Source: Candidatus Heimdallarchaeota archaeon (GTDB lineage Archaea > Asgardarchaeota > Heimdallarchaeia > JABLTI01). Taken from it: DNA of 64,000 bases. A program made the position numbers and the translations under genes. Positions 44,516 to 54,374 of the stretch are shown here, one piece after another. The notes beneath the pieces are model-generated. The model worked only from the letters and a program-made list of their open reading frames with translations. It made no database searches and was not told where the DNA came from. The stretch spans positions 56,385 through 120,384 of the forward strand of contig JABCTZ010000022.1 in assembly GCA_018238155.1 (NCBI GenBank). The letters run 5' to 3'. The stretch's first letter is position 1, and every line of letters begins with the position of its first letter.

Positions 44516-46285
44516 TTAGACCTTCCAAGAATCAGTATCATAATCATATAGCTCATGATAGGGAATGAATTTAGATTTGATTATTTTAATAGTGTAGAAT
44601 GATGGGAAGATATTCGAATCGTTGAACACTTTCTCAATTACATTTCTAATAGGGTGTTGATGATTAGCTCCTGGGATAGTTAGGACAATTGAAGTATAGA
44701 CATTCATTTGTCCTAAAAATGAAAATACTCTAAGTTTCTCAATGACTTCAGCCAATTTTTTTTCTTGAGAATATTCAGGCATTGGAATATCAATAATCAA
44801 TATATCTGATCCTAAGCGATTAAAGTTCAGCATAAATGGAGAGAAAGAAAGAACATCTCTTCGCCTGCTTCTGATTTCAATTTGACTTAGAAAATCAATT
44901 TTAGAATCCAATGTTGAATTTTGTAAGTTATTTTTTTCATATAATTTTTCCAATTCATTTATCCTTACAGAGTAACTTCCTTTAGTTAGGAATCGACCAT
45001 TCAATACCGAAAGAAAAAAAAGAAGATTGTAATCAAGTGAAGATTTACTATCTTTGAATTCAGATGAAAAATCTCTTTTCTCATCTGCGAATAAACATTT
45101 TCTTAGATTTTCATCATTTTCATAGATAAATGATTCAAAATTGTTAATCGTGTTTTTGTAAGGGTAAGATGTAATCGTTCCATAATGGATTTTTCTTCGT
45201 ACCAATTGAATACTATAATTATTAATTAAATCCTTCTTTTTGTAATTAGATAACTCTTTGCTTAAATTATCCCTTACAAGATGAGGACAAATGAAAGTAG
45301 GAGAATAGAGAATATTAGTATCTTCATTCTCACCTTGAAACAAAGATTTCAAATAGGGATTTTCAAGTAGTTTTTTAGAAAGTGTTTCGATACTCTTCTT
45401 ATCTTTCAATTCAATATTGATAAAATAATTATGAAGGTTCATTTTTTGAAAATTGATAACAGCTCTCCAAAAAGTATTGAAAGAAGAAGTTAAACCTCTG
45501 AAATGGCTTCTTATAGTTCTTGGATCTACTTTAAGTGTTTTACTTATTTTTCTTGAAGTGCTCTCTTCATAACCTAATTTTAGTAATAATTCAATTATTT
45601 CTACTAATTTCCAATTAACATAAATTGGAGCAATAACATCTTCGACCTTGACTGTTTGGTTTGTAACCCAATTACTGAATGATTTTACTTTGTTTTGGAC
45701 AGAAATATCTTCGATATTAGAATAAAAGTCAAAAACGTTCTTTGAAGAAATATCATTACTAACTAATAGATTAAGTAAACTTAACCATAACTGATAACTT
45801 ACTCCGGCAATTTCCTCAGGAAAAAAATTTGCTATTATATTTACTAGAAATACATTTTTAATTGAGGATATATTTTCAAGTTCTTTTATAAGTAAGAGCA
45901 ATATTATATTAATCATAATATGATCGAATTCTTTGAAGTCTTTTTTATAATAGAGCAAAAAGCAAGACTTGACCATATAGAAATAGAATAGATATTTTTT
46001 AGGTCTAATTTGTTCTTCGTATATCCAATCTGATAAAATCAATCCTTCATTTTCAATTTTTAAACCAACATCTACTCCAATATCTTCATCTATTTTTTTA
46101 ATAGTTATTTCAGAAGGGATTGATAAAGTGTCTTTTATTCCATAATATATTAGAATGCTTTTTGATGTTTTAGAGAGAGAATTAAGAAAAGAATCTTCAA
46201 GTTCTTCATTATTTGAAAATGTTTCAATAGTATCAAGAAAAGATAAAATATCAGTTCTAATCTTCGAAGTCATTTTCATCATCAT
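44516..46285 (-). CDS. Large helix-turn-helix protein of unknown function
   Basis: 589 residues, start uncertain among several close ATG codons. Residues ~1-220 form a helical domain with many aromatic and Ile/Leu residues. A helix-turn-helix follows at about 232-270 (ESTSRKISKTLKVDPRTIRSHFRGL), then a long mixed alpha/beta region (about 290-589). Probably a transcriptional regulator with large sensing domains. No catalytic motif recognised. Immediately upstream lies a gene for a 46-residue exported peptide on the same strand, which may be its signal or a coregulated product. Confidence 0.6.
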   Translation of the reverse strand: MMMKMTSKIRTDILSFLDTIETFSNNEELEDSFLNSLSKTSKSILIYYGIKDTLSIPSEITIKKIDEDIGVDVGLKIENEGLILSDWIYEEQIRPKKYLFYFYMVKSCFLLYYKKDFKEFDHIMINIILLLLIKELENISSIKNVFLVNIIANFFPEEIAGVSYQLWLSLLNLLVSNDISSKNVFDFYSNIEDISVQNKVKSFSNWVTNQTVKVEDVIAPIYVNWKLVEIIELLLKLGYEESTSRKISKTLKVDPRTIRSHFRGLTSSFNTFWRAVINFQKMNLHNYFINIELKDKKSIETLSKKLLENPYLKSLFQGENEDTNILYSPTFICPHLVRDNLSKELSNYKKKDLINNYSIQLVRRKIHYGTITSYPYKNTINNFESFIYENDENLRKCLFADEKRDFSSEFKDSKSSLDYNLLFFLSVLNGRFLTKGSYSVRINELEKLYEKNNLQNSTLDSKIDFLSQIEIRSRRRDVLSFSPFMLNFNRLGSDILIIDIPMPEYSQEKKLAEVIEKLRVFSFLGQMNVYTSIVLTIPGANHQHPIRNVIEKVFNDSNIFPSFYTIKIIKSKFIPYHELYDYDTDSWKV

Positions 46286-46389
46286 ATTATATATCCTTTT
46301 TTAGTATTTGTGTTGTTCGAAAATGAAAAATCAGCAAAATAAAGAATATTTGAGAAGATTCTAGAAATAGCATTTCTTCTCAAATTAAC

Positions 46390-46530
46390 TTAAAATATGC
46401 CTGTACTATCGGTGGCATCGTCTTGAGGAGATATAGGACTAATAGCATCGTCAACAGCTATACCACCAGCTATTAATAAGCTCAACAACATTACAACTAA
46501 TGTAGTTACTTTAGGATTGATTTTCTTCAT
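46390..46530 (-). CDS. Small exported peptide, 46 residues
   Basis: ATG 46530 with AAGGTC upstream. A basic N-terminus and one hydrophobic stretch (VTTLVVMLLSLLIAGG) form a signal sequence or anchor. A short acidic, Ser/Pro-rich tail follows (about 22 residues, ending DSTGIF). The layout resembles pro-peptides of secreted signalling peptides. It precedes the large helix-turn-helix gene by about 100 bases in the same direction. The longer frame from 46575 adds residues without purpose. Confidence 0.5.
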   Translation of the reverse strand: MKKINPKVTTLVVMLLSLLIAGGIAVDDAISPISPQDDATDSTGIF

Positions 46531-46575
46531 CTTGTTCGACCTTTGTTTAATAATGCTAGTGTGTGAATAAAGCAC

Positions 46576-46883
46576 ACTATTAAGCTACTCTTCTGAAAGA
46601 GCTATTATTTATAATTATCGTAAAAAAAAACCTTATTTAAAAAATATAATGAGTTATTGTGGACGTCTTAATGACAAAAATACTATTTTCGAGGTTAGCA
46701 AGAAAAATATTTTAAAAAACATTCAGAAAAGAAATTTTTTAGTTAAAAGAACATCTAGGAAAACAACACAAAGAACTAAATTTTTTGACTACTAATGATG
46801 AAACATTGTGCAACCGTTTTCTGATTAAATAGTAATTCAAAATTGATTTCGGTATAAAATGTAGAATTAGTCATAAAAAAGAA
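46576..46883. other. AT-rich gene-free stretch
   Basis: About 310 bases of strongly AT-rich DNA upstream of the exported peptide gene. No supported gene or repeat seen. Likely holds the promoter for the peptide/helix-turn-helix pair. Confidence 0.4.
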
Positions 46884-47304
46884 TCATTCCTCTTCTTGAA
46901 CATTCTTAATCGTATCAAGAAAATACTTTACCTCAATTAGATCAAGATCTATTTCTAATACTTTCTGAATTGCTTCAATTGTTTTTTCAAAAGAACCCAA
47001 TTTTCTATAGACATTTGCTAGATTGTAGAGAACATCGACATTATCAAGTTCAATCTCCAAAGCTCTATCCCAATATTCTAATCCAGTATCAAAATCATCT
47101 TTACCTAAGTAATAGACATTTCTAAGATTGAACCAAGCATAAAAAATGAATAGTAACAAGTTTAATTGTATTTCTCCAGTTTTTTATAGCTCCATCAGCA
47201 TCTCCCTTTTGCCCACATTCTTCACCTTTTTCATAGTATTTCTCTGCTTCAGCGAGTTTTTCCTTTTTCGTTATATGTTTCTTTTCTGTTAAAACGAACA
47301 ACAT
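46884..47304 (-). pseudogene. TPR protein with a single-base frameshift
   Basis: From ATG 47304 the frame reads a TPR helix pair (AEKYYEKGEECGQKGDADGAIKNWRNTIKL) and then runs into a stop. Removing one T from the coding-strand run of six (47141-47146) joins it to FYAWFNLRNVYYLGKDDFDTG and two more TPR units (DVLYNLANVYRKLGSFEKTI). The repaired protein has ~139 residues and three to four TPRs, a protein-interaction scaffold. Either the gene is decayed or the homopolymer is misread. Confidence 0.6.
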
Positions 47305-47563
47305 CTTTCCATAATTAATATAATGTAGATATTAATTTGTTGAATTTAAAAGCAGATAGACATTAGAGGCTAATGAAAATGCAATTCTTGTTCTAATGAT
47401 ATTATTTGAAAAGCATAATGACAATTCTTCAAAAATTAGAGACGATAAATTTGCTACTATAACCTAAATTTAGACTTTATTCAGTTTTTAATTTAATTTC
47501 AAAATGTTTTTATTTCGATTTAACAATAACATATTATCCAATAGGATTAGAGAGAGAATAGCT

Positions 47564-48070
47564 ATGAATGAAACAAGTTACTGCCCCAACTGTGGCGCTG
47601 AAGACAATGATGGAAATATTTTTTGTGGTTCCTGTGGAATAAATATGAAAGAAGGTATGAAACCACCTCAGCCTACTCAAACCATATCTACTACACCATA
47701 CACAACACCTCAAGAGCAAAATATACCACCACAGCAAACTACGCAAAGAATGTATTCGACTAAATTTGTACCAAAACCCCAAGCAAATACTCCAACAACA
47801 CAAGGAACATTTGGGTTAATATTGAGCATAATTACTTTTTTTGGTCTTTCATGGATAAGCTGGATCATCAGAATTGACAGAGCCTATATTGTAGTAATCT
47901 TTTTTGTTATCGGAATTACAGCAATAATTATGTCTGGTCGTTCAATTAAGAACCATAAAACAAGGGGTACTGTGGGATTAATTTTAGGTATATTAGGAAC
48001 ATTGCCAATTTTAGGTGCATTGTTCATTATTGTAATATATCATTTGCTTATGGCAGTTACCATGATTTAA
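47564..48070 (+). CDS. Zinc-ribbon membrane protein
   Basis: 168 residues from ATG 47564; the longer frame from 47504 has no Shine-Dalgarno. The N-terminal zinc ribbon (CPNCG and CGSCG), then a Pro/Thr/Gln-rich linker (about 35-85) and three hydrophobic segments. Same plan as the product at 38722-39219. No function known; the ribbon could recruit a partner to the membrane. Confidence 0.7.
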   Translation: MNETSYCPNCGAEDNDGNIFCGSCGINMKEGMKPPQPTQTISTTPYTTPQEQNIPPQQTTQRMYSTKFVPKPQANTPTTQGTFGLILSIITFFGLSWISWIIRIDRAYIVVIFFVIGITAIIMSGRSIKNHKTRGTVGLILGILGTLPILGALFIIVIYHLLMAVTMI

Positions 48071-48332
48071 GCAGAATGAACTGATAAAAAAAACAACAGA
48101 ACTGAAGTACTCGAATCATATCATTGAGTATTTCTTCAATTTTCTAATGGGAATTATTCCTACGATATGATATTCGAGAATTACAGAAAACTATGCGTCT
48201 CTGTGCTAAATGTTGACAATTCACTCGATTTTCAAATCATTAAACCTGAAAGTAAATGAAAAAAAGTCATAAAGGCAATAAATAAAAAAAATAGAAAGGA
48301 TAGCACCCATTGAGTGCTAATTAAGTATAATC

Positions 48333-50549
48333 TTAGTCTTGTAAGTCTTTTATGAAAGGCATGACCTCTTTAACCAACCATTCTGGCCAGAGTTCTTTTG
48401 CCTTATCAACTTTAATGACAGCAGACTTGTGGTTCCATCCACGTTTCTCGTAGACAACATCTTGAAGCTTGTTGTAACGCTCTACTCGATCCTTTCTTGT
48501 GAGAGCATGGCGTTCTTCAAGAGGCATTTTACGAACTTCTTCAACACTTTTACTGAGAATCTCGGCTAATTGACCATCATAACGATCAAGGCGGGATTCA
48601 TATTCCTCAAGAGTAACAGGTCCTACAGAACGGTAGGGAGGATCACTATCATCGGCTCTTCTACCATGACCTAAACGAACATTGAAAACTCGTTGGAATT
48701 GATAGACACGTTCGCTCATGTGGATCAAACTCATTTCACGTTCTTCAGGAGTTTTACCCATTGGAACACCTGTCATTGACTCATACAATTGAGCATAATA
48801 CTGAATGTGTTCAGGAACTTTGTGAGGTTCAGCAGTCTCTTTATTGTTTGCGGGAACTACATCGTTCCACGGGAGTTTACAAAGTCCTTGTATTGCGAAC
48901 CACGTTCTCCAGTATGGGAACCATGCTAGTGCATTTGCTTTGTCTTCGAATGTTGGCATATAGTTGTGCACTTGGTCAAGGAATATTAACCATGCTTCAT
49001 CGTGTTGTGGTCCTTTTAGAGTAAAGCCGTAGCCACCTTGTTGAGCTAGCGATTCTTTTGTAATATATTCTGAATACTCTAGTCCTTTGTGTTCCATACC
49101 GATGTCTTGTATGAATTTCTCTTGATCTGGAGTTAGGTTATAGTTTTCTTTAAAGTATGCTTTCATCTTCTTGATGCCTTTGCCGAATATTCCTGCGAAT
49201 CCTTTGTCTTCTTTTGCTATTCTATGTAGTACTTCCATAGCATTTTCCCATTCGCCGAATTTCAGTTCTAGTCCATCTGTTCTTTCTTTGTTTAGTATTC
49301 CTGCTTCATAGCATTCCATTACGAATCCCATTGAAGTTCCATAGCTAATGGTATCTAGTCCGTAAGTATCACAGTAAAAGTTTATTTCAACTACATGTAG
49401 TGGATCGAACACGCCGATGTTGCTTCCACAACCTGCTATGGTCTCATATTCTGGTCCATCAACCATTACCATTTGTCCTTTGTATGGTCCTGTTTCCAGT
49501 TTGAAACCTTCTACACAGTGTGCACAGTTTATTGCGCATCCCCGCCAGCATCCGTCCCATCCTTTTCCGGTGTTGGTGAAAATCTTCTCATATGCGGGTC
49601 CCCATAGCGCTTCATCTTTTCCGGTGTCATCTTTCCCATATTTGAAATTATACGTTGGCAGTAGATCAAATTCACTCATTATTGATGGTAAATGTGCTGT
49701 TCCCAGTACTCTCATTCTGTTTTGAGATTCATCTAGCTTTAATATTTCACTTGAGTGGCTTCTTCCTGCTTGTTTTTGTCCTTCTGGATTCTTTGGATTA
49801 TTTGAGGCCATTTTTATTGATGGTGAGTGTGCTACTAACGCTACGATATTTTTGTCTCTGAAGACAGTTCCTGTTCCACCTCTTCCTGCTTGTTTTAGAT
49901 GGTTTAGTTTTCTTTTTGTATCGTACCATGAAAAGTTTAGACATCCAAAATAGGCATTGTCTGCTCCTGGTCCTGCAGATACTACTGAAACATACAGTTT
50001 ATCATCTTTGCCTGTTTCTTTATTCGTTACTGAGTATTTATCTGTTAATTGTTCTGCAAGCAGATGTGATTCTATTGGTAGGTCTCCAGCTGGTTCTATC
50101 CACACTTTTCCTACTGTTCCATCGATAACTATTACAACTGGTTCTTTTGCTTTTCCGGTTATTTCTAGTGCATCAAACCCTGAGAATTTCATCCATGGAC
50201 CGAAAAATCCACCGACATTTGAATCAATAATTATGTCTGTAAGTGGTGAAATTGCTGTTACAATTGATTTTCCTGCACCAGGGTATCCTAGTGTTCCTGC
50301 GCAAGGTCCTGCAGATATACACAAAGCATTTTCAGGATCATTCCATTTTATCACTTTATCCTTTGGCAGACTATTCCACATTAACCAGAGGTCATATCCT
50401 TTTCCACCAATGAATATATCTCTTACTTTTTGCGGGATGTCTTTCTCTACTATGGATAATTTTGAAAGATTTATGTGAAGGGATTTATCTGTGTATCCTT
50501 GCTTCACTTCTTTTGGTTTGTACTCCATTTCAGCTATTTTTTTTGTCAT
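48333..50549 (-). CDS. aor: Tungsten-containing aldehyde ferredoxin oxidoreductase
   Basis: 738 residues from ATG 50549, with GGTGA eight bases upstream; the longer frame from 50630 adds a Lys-rich stretch. N-terminal domain motifs GGKGYDLWLMW and GAGKSIVTAISPLTD, the metal/pterin binding QAGRGGTGTVFRDK, the Fe4S4 Cys set in WDGCWRGCAINCAHC, and PEYETIAGCGSNIGV fit the AOR family. It oxidises aldehydes to acids with ferredoxin. It is over 100 residues longer than classical AOR, with extra sequence near the C-terminus, so it may belong to a special subgroup. Divergent from the amidohydrolase gene. Confidence 0.85.
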   Translation of the reverse strand: MTKKIAEMEYKPKEVKQGYTDKSLHINLSKLSIVEKDIPQKVRDIFIGGKGYDLWLMWNSLPKDKVIKWNDPENALCISAGPCAGTLGYPGAGKSIVTAISPLTDIIIDSNVGGFFGPWMKFSGFDALEITGKAKEPVVIVIDGTVGKVWIEPAGDLPIESHLLAEQLTDKYSVTNKETGKDDKLYVSVVSAGPGADNAYFGCLNFSWYDTKRKLNHLKQAGRGGTGTVFRDKNIVALVAHSPSIKMASNNPKNPEGQKQAGRSHSSEILKLDESQNRMRVLGTAHLPSIMSEFDLLPTYNFKYGKDDTGKDEALWGPAYEKIFTNTGKGWDGCWRGCAINCAHCVEGFKLETGPYKGQMVMVDGPEYETIAGCGSNIGVFDPLHVVEINFYCDTYGLDTISYGTSMGFVMECYEAGILNKERTDGLELKFGEWENAMEVLHRIAKEDKGFAGIFGKGIKKMKAYFKENYNLTPDQEKFIQDIGMEHKGLEYSEYITKESLAQQGGYGFTLKGPQHDEAWLIFLDQVHNYMPTFEDKANALAWFPYWRTWFAIQGLCKLPWNDVVPANNKETAEPHKVPEHIQYYAQLYESMTGVPMGKTPEEREMSLIHMSERVYQFQRVFNVRLGHGRRADDSDPPYRSVGPVTLEEYESRLDRYDGQLAEILSKSVEEVRKMPLEERHALTRKDRVERYNKLQDVVYEKRGWNHKSAVIKVDKAKELWPEWLVKEVMPFIKDLQD

Positions 50550-50778
50550 TCTTTCTTTCACCATCAAGTGTTTTTTTATTTTTTTCTCATTCTTTCTTTT
50601 TGACTTGTTTTTTCTCTTAGTCACATACAATCAACAATCGCTTAACTTTAAATCTTATGGCACCCATTCGATAGGTTTCTCAAGACATAACGCTTTCTCT
50701 TTTTTAGCAAAGTTTTAAGCGACAAATTTCCTTTAAACTTTAATACGTTCAATGTGATAATGTATAAGAGGTTTATTA

Positions 50779-51954
50779 ATGGAGAAGAAATTTAAGAAAA
50801 TTGAAATTCATAATTGTCATACCCACACTTTTCTGTATGAGGATGTCCCATCTAAGTTTTTACCTCTTCGCTTGATTCGAGTTCTAGCCAGAAGAGGTTG
50901 GAGTATTGCTCGATTTCTAAATAAAATCGACCTTACAACTGATGGTGATGTTTATGATCGCTATGCTAATTTTATTCGAATAATGAAATGTCCCACCCAG
51001 GAGCAAACTTTCGAGTATCTCACAAGATTTTATCCAAAGAACGCTAGATTTGTTATTTTAGCTATGGATATGCAATTTATGGGTGCAGGTAATGTTGGAA
51101 GAGATTATACTAAACAACTTGATGAGCTTTCAGAATTGAAGAAGAAGTATCCTGATAGAGTTTATCCCTTTATTGGTGTTGATCCTCGGAGAGCTAATAT
51201 TGAAGATCTTGTTAAGGAGTACATCGAAGATCATAATTTTTGTGGGATTAAACTTTATCCTCCTTTAGGTTATTTCCCTTATGATTCTACTTTAATGCCA
51301 ATTTATCATTACGCTCAATCACATGGAATTCCTATTATTGCTCATTCTTCAAAGAGTGGTCCTATTTATTGTCGTTTTAAGAGAAAGGAACTCATTTCTA
51401 AAATCAAAAGCGAACTTGATCCTAGCACAGGTATTCAACCACGCTTTGATGGTAAGAGTAGAAAGGAATTGTGCAACTATTTCACTCATCCAAAGAACTA
51501 CAAAGTTCTTCTTAATAAATTTGAAGGCTTGAAAGTGTGCTTGGCACATTTTGGTGGTGCATCTCAATGGCAGAAGTTTCTCAATCCGTCTACAATTGGT
51601 GTCTGTGAGAAGATGAAGAAGAAAGAGTACAAAAATATTGATACTGATGAAGACTGGTTTTCGATTATCTATGACATGCTCAAAGAGTATAAATCACTCT
51701 ATACAGATATCTCCTTTACATTAAATAATAGAGACTATTTTCCTCTACTGAAAGTCTTGTTATCAAATGCTAAAGTTCGAGAGCAGATTCTTTTTGGGTC
51801 TGATTTCTTCATGGGTGAAGTTGAAACCTCAGAGCGTTCTTTTGGTATTGATCTCCATGGAATTTTAGGAACAGATGATTTTGAACTCATCTCTCAAACC
51901 AATCCCCGATTATTCCTTAGAAATTGTTTACGTAAGCCCAAAGCTTCAAAGTGA
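50779..51954 (+). CDS. Amidohydrolase-family (TIM-barrel) metal hydrolase
   Basis: 391 residues. Metal ligands: HTH in IHNCHTHTF near residue 12, GIKLYPPLGY, His in IIAHSSKSG, His in VCLAHFGGA and the Asp in LFGSDFFMGE. It belongs to the amidohydrolase 2 group, which hydrolyses or decarboxylates various ring and acid substrates. Divergently transcribed from the aldehyde oxidoreductase with ~230 bases between the starts, so a metabolic link is possible. Substrate unknown. Confidence 0.75.
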   Translation: MEKKFKKIEIHNCHTHTFLYEDVPSKFLPLRLIRVLARRGWSIARFLNKIDLTTDGDVYDRYANFIRIMKCPTQEQTFEYLTRFYPKNARFVILAMDMQFMGAGNVGRDYTKQLDELSELKKKYPDRVYPFIGVDPRRANIEDLVKEYIEDHNFCGIKLYPPLGYFPYDSTLMPIYHYAQSHGIPIIAHSSKSGPIYCRFKRKELISKIKSELDPSTGIQPRFDGKSRKELCNYFTHPKNYKVLLNKFEGLKVCLAHFGGASQWQKFLNPSTIGVCEKMKKKEYKNIDTDEDWFSIIYDMLKEYKSLYTDISFTLNNRDYFPLLKVLLSNAKVREQILFGSDFFMGEVETSERSFGIDLHGILGTDDFELISQTNPRLFLRNCLRKPKASK

Positions 51955-51982
51955 TGGGATTCTTTTATTGAATCCCTATTTT

Positions 51983-52693
51983 TTAAAACAGATATTGTTG
52001 TGCTGTTCCCCATAGAACTTTGTGAAACGCTTCTGCATATCGTACTCCTGCCATTCGTCCAAACATTGTCAATTGTGCTTCGATATATTTATCGACAGGC
52101 CAATTTCCATAAGCTTCTTTGTATACTTCTAGTACGGCCTTTATCTTCTCCCTTTGATTGCTAACATCGACAAAAAATGGGTCCCCGGAATTTAGTGAAT
52201 ATTGGAAAAAAGTTGTGTAGACGCTTACTGGTGTTCTATGAGGTTCAAATTTGCTCTTTGAATTTTTGTAGCGCATATATGATATAGCATCTAGTACAAT
52301 TGTGTAAGTATACCGATGGTCTGGATGTCCTAACCCTATTTGATCTGACTGAGACCAAGTAATAATTATATCTGGCTTTATTTCCTTGAAATGTTCAGCT
52401 AATTTTTTAGCGTTTTCTACTGAAGGAAACACTCCTGAATCCGGTAAATCAAGTAAGCGATATTCTGCACCTAAAATCTTTTCAATTTGCTTTGCATGTC
52501 CTGCCCTTTTTTCGATTATTTCTTCTGGTGAACAGCATATAGATGATGCATTTTCTCCTCTCGTTAAAAATATCACATAAACATCATCGCCTTTCTCTCT
52601 ATGATTAGCTAAAGTTCCAACTACACTTGCTTCATCATCCGGATGGGCGAAAATTGCTACAACATTTTTTGTTTTTTTATTTTCTTTTGACAT
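51983..52693 (-). CDS. PIG-L/LmbE-family deacetylase
   Basis: 236 residues. Zinc motif AHPDDE near residue 16 and the second His motif GLGHPDHRYTY. The family removes acetyl groups from N-acetylglucosaminyl compounds such as GlcNAc-phosphatidylinositol or the mycothiol and bacillithiol precursors. In an Asgard archaeon it could act on a glycolipid or thiol precursor; the substrate is not evident. Convergent with the amidohydrolase gene. Confidence 0.85.
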   Translation of the reverse strand: MSKENKKTKNVVAIFAHPDDEASVVGTLANHREKGDDVYVIFLTRGENASSICCSPEEIIEKRAGHAKQIEKILGAEYRLLDLPDSGVFPSVENAKKLAEHFKEIKPDIIITWSQSDQIGLGHPDHRYTYTIVLDAISYMRYKNSKSKFEPHRTPVSVYTTFFQYSLNSGDPFFVDVSNQREKIKAVLEVYKEAYGNWPVDKYIEAQLTMFGRMAGVRYAEAFHKVLWGTAQQYLF

Positions 52694-52838
52694 ACTATAC
52701 AGTAGGCGTTTCCCTTAAAAAAAATTTGACTTTGCAAATTAAAGTTTCTCACTTGCTTTTCAATAGTTAGTAATATTGAAAGAAATTAGATAAAAAAAAT
52801 AGTGCTATCCGAGGACAAACAGCCTCTAAGCAAACTAA

Positions 52839-53381
52839 TCATCTTTTTGATCTTTCAACTAATTTTGCTGTTATCTTATTGAAAGCTTCTTCAACATTCT
52901 CTCCAGTTTTTGCACTGGTTTCAATGTAAGCTAAGGCTTTAATTTTCTTAGCATAAGCCATTGCATCTTTCCTTGATACACTTCGTAAATCTTCTAAATC
53001 GTTCTTGTTTCCAACTAGAATTGGTACAACATCTTTTCCGGCATTTTTGATCAAATCAACATGCCAATTATGTAATTTTGTCAGAGTTGCCGGTCTTGTT
53101 AAATCGAAGACTAGTAGTGCTGCTTTTGCCCCTCTAAAGAACATTGTTCGAAAAACATCGAATCTTTGTTGTCCAGCAATATCCCATATGGATAGAGTTA
53201 CCATATCATCTCCAACTTTAACATATTTACTGTATGGTTCCATCCCTACAGTAAGCAGATAATCTGATTTAAATTTCCCACTGATGAATTTCAGTGTTAA
53301 GCTTGTTTTACCTACTGCTGCTTCTCCAATTAACAACACTTTGAAGATATATGATGATTCTTTTAGTTTTGAACTGCTCAT
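52839..53381 (-). CDS. Rab/Ras-family small GTPase
   Basis: 180 residues. G1 GEAAVGKTS at 19-27, switch I LTVGMEPY, WDIAGQQRF at 66-74, GNKND at 124-128 and ETSAKTGENVEEAF near 154. These are Rab/Ras-type motifs, strongly eukaryote-like and typical of Asgard archaea. No C-terminal Cys for prenylation, so membrane attachment would need a partner. Possibly cotranscribed with the zinc-ribbon gene at 53407-53658. Confidence 0.93.
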   Translation of the reverse strand: MSSSKLKESSYIFKVLLIGEAAVGKTSLTLKFISGKFKSDYLLTVGMEPYSKYVKVGDDMVTLSIWDIAGQQRFDVFRTMFFRGAKAALLVFDLTRPATLTKLHNWHVDLIKNAGKDVVPILVGNKNDLEDLRSVSRKDAMAYAKKIKALAYIETSAKTGENVEEAFNKITAKLVERSKR

Positions 53382-53406
53382 TGTATTTGCCCTCTTATTT
53401 TTCTTT

Positions 53407-53658
53407 TTAAGAGCTTACTATTCTTGTCCCTTCAAACACCAATTTCGGTCGTTCTTGGAGCATAATTGATTGTTGATCAGAATATACTCCAACGCTAGAG
53501 TATTCTGCTTCATATTTTGAGCCACATATTGGACACTCAAAGTAAAGCTTCTTTTCCACTTCACTCAATAGTGGTGTTGGTGGGAATATCTGTCGACATT
53601 GTTTATTTTTGCATCTGAAGATTATTAATGGATCGATGCTTGCTAAGTCCTTGTACAT
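53407..53658 (-). CDS. Small zinc-binding protein
   Basis: 83 residues. A metal site formed by FRCKNKQC near residue 15 and ECPICG near residue 41, with an extended, non-globular end (VYSDQQSIMLQ). Located just upstream of the Rab-like GTPase gene on the same strand. Function unknown; the proximity might indicate an effector or regulator. Confidence 0.6.
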   Translation of the reverse strand: MYKDLASIDPLIIFRCKNKQCRQIFPPTPLLSEVEKKLYFECPICGSKYEAEYSSVGVYSDQQSIMLQERPKLVFEGTRIVSS

Positions 53659-53826
53659 CCTCGATTACACCTGCGTTTCCAGGATAGTTATCCGCACCAT
53701 TTAATCCAATGTATTTTCTATTAAATGGTTCTTGATTCTAAAGTCTTTACCTCTAGACATTTTTATAAAGTTTTATAGGCTTTTTTCTTCGATTTTTCAG
53801 CTATATTAATAATTTTGTATGTTCTT

Positions 53827-54261
53827 CTACAAAAGTAATTCCTTAATTTTTTCAGCCCATTTCAAGGTAAAATCCCTCTCAATGTCCTCATTTCGTAATT
53901 CAGCTTTTAACATCATTGGAATTTCGTCAATGACAGGATAATACGTTTCACATTCCGAACATTTAATGATCCCTGAAATTATTTCTTTTGAAAAACATTC
54001 TTTGCAATCCTTTGCATAGCTTACTTTGCTTGCTTCTGCAGTAGCAGCCAAAGTTTTAATAGAACCGTCTGCAGTATCTGTTTTTTCATTGGATAATATC
54101 AAATCTTCTTTTCCACAATAGTATTTACAAACCACTTTAGTAATTTCATCTGCTTGAGGGATTTTTGGTTCAGAAATCTCTCGTTCTTCAAAGATGCTTA
54201 CTTTTAATGGCCATGTTTTATCAATCGGGCAAGCAAGAATGTCTAATAATCGTAGTTTCAA
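53827..54261 (-). CDS. Trm112-family protein
   Basis: 144 residues from TTG 54261 with AAGGAG upstream. The start MKLRLLDILACPIDK and the end IIKCSECETYYPVIDEIPMML are the Trm112 signature: one half of a zinc-binding fold at each end, with an inserted helical segment (about 40-95) that carries two more Cys. Trm112 is the obligate partner and activator of several tRNA, rRNA and protein methyltransferases in archaea and eukaryotes. The large insert is longer than in standard archaeal proteins. Confidence 0.8.
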   Translation of the reverse strand: MKLRLLDILACPIDKTWPLKVSIFEEREISEPKIPQADEITKVVCKYYCGKEDLILSNEKTDTADGSIKTLAATAEASKVSYAKDCKECFSKEIISGIIKCSECETYYPVIDEIPMMLKAELRNEDIERDFTLKWAEKIKELLL

Positions 54262-54374
54262 TTTGCTTTCTACTCCTTAGCAAAATCTCTCAATTGCTTT
54301 AGTTTTTACCTATTTGAAAGCTTTCGTAATATCATTTAAAAGAATACTTATGTTTGAATGTATCAGGATAGGTA

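Noticed and set aside
49417..50478. Several plus-strand frames over the aldehyde oxidoreductase gene
   Set aside because: They are shadows of a long, well-supported gene on the minus strand.
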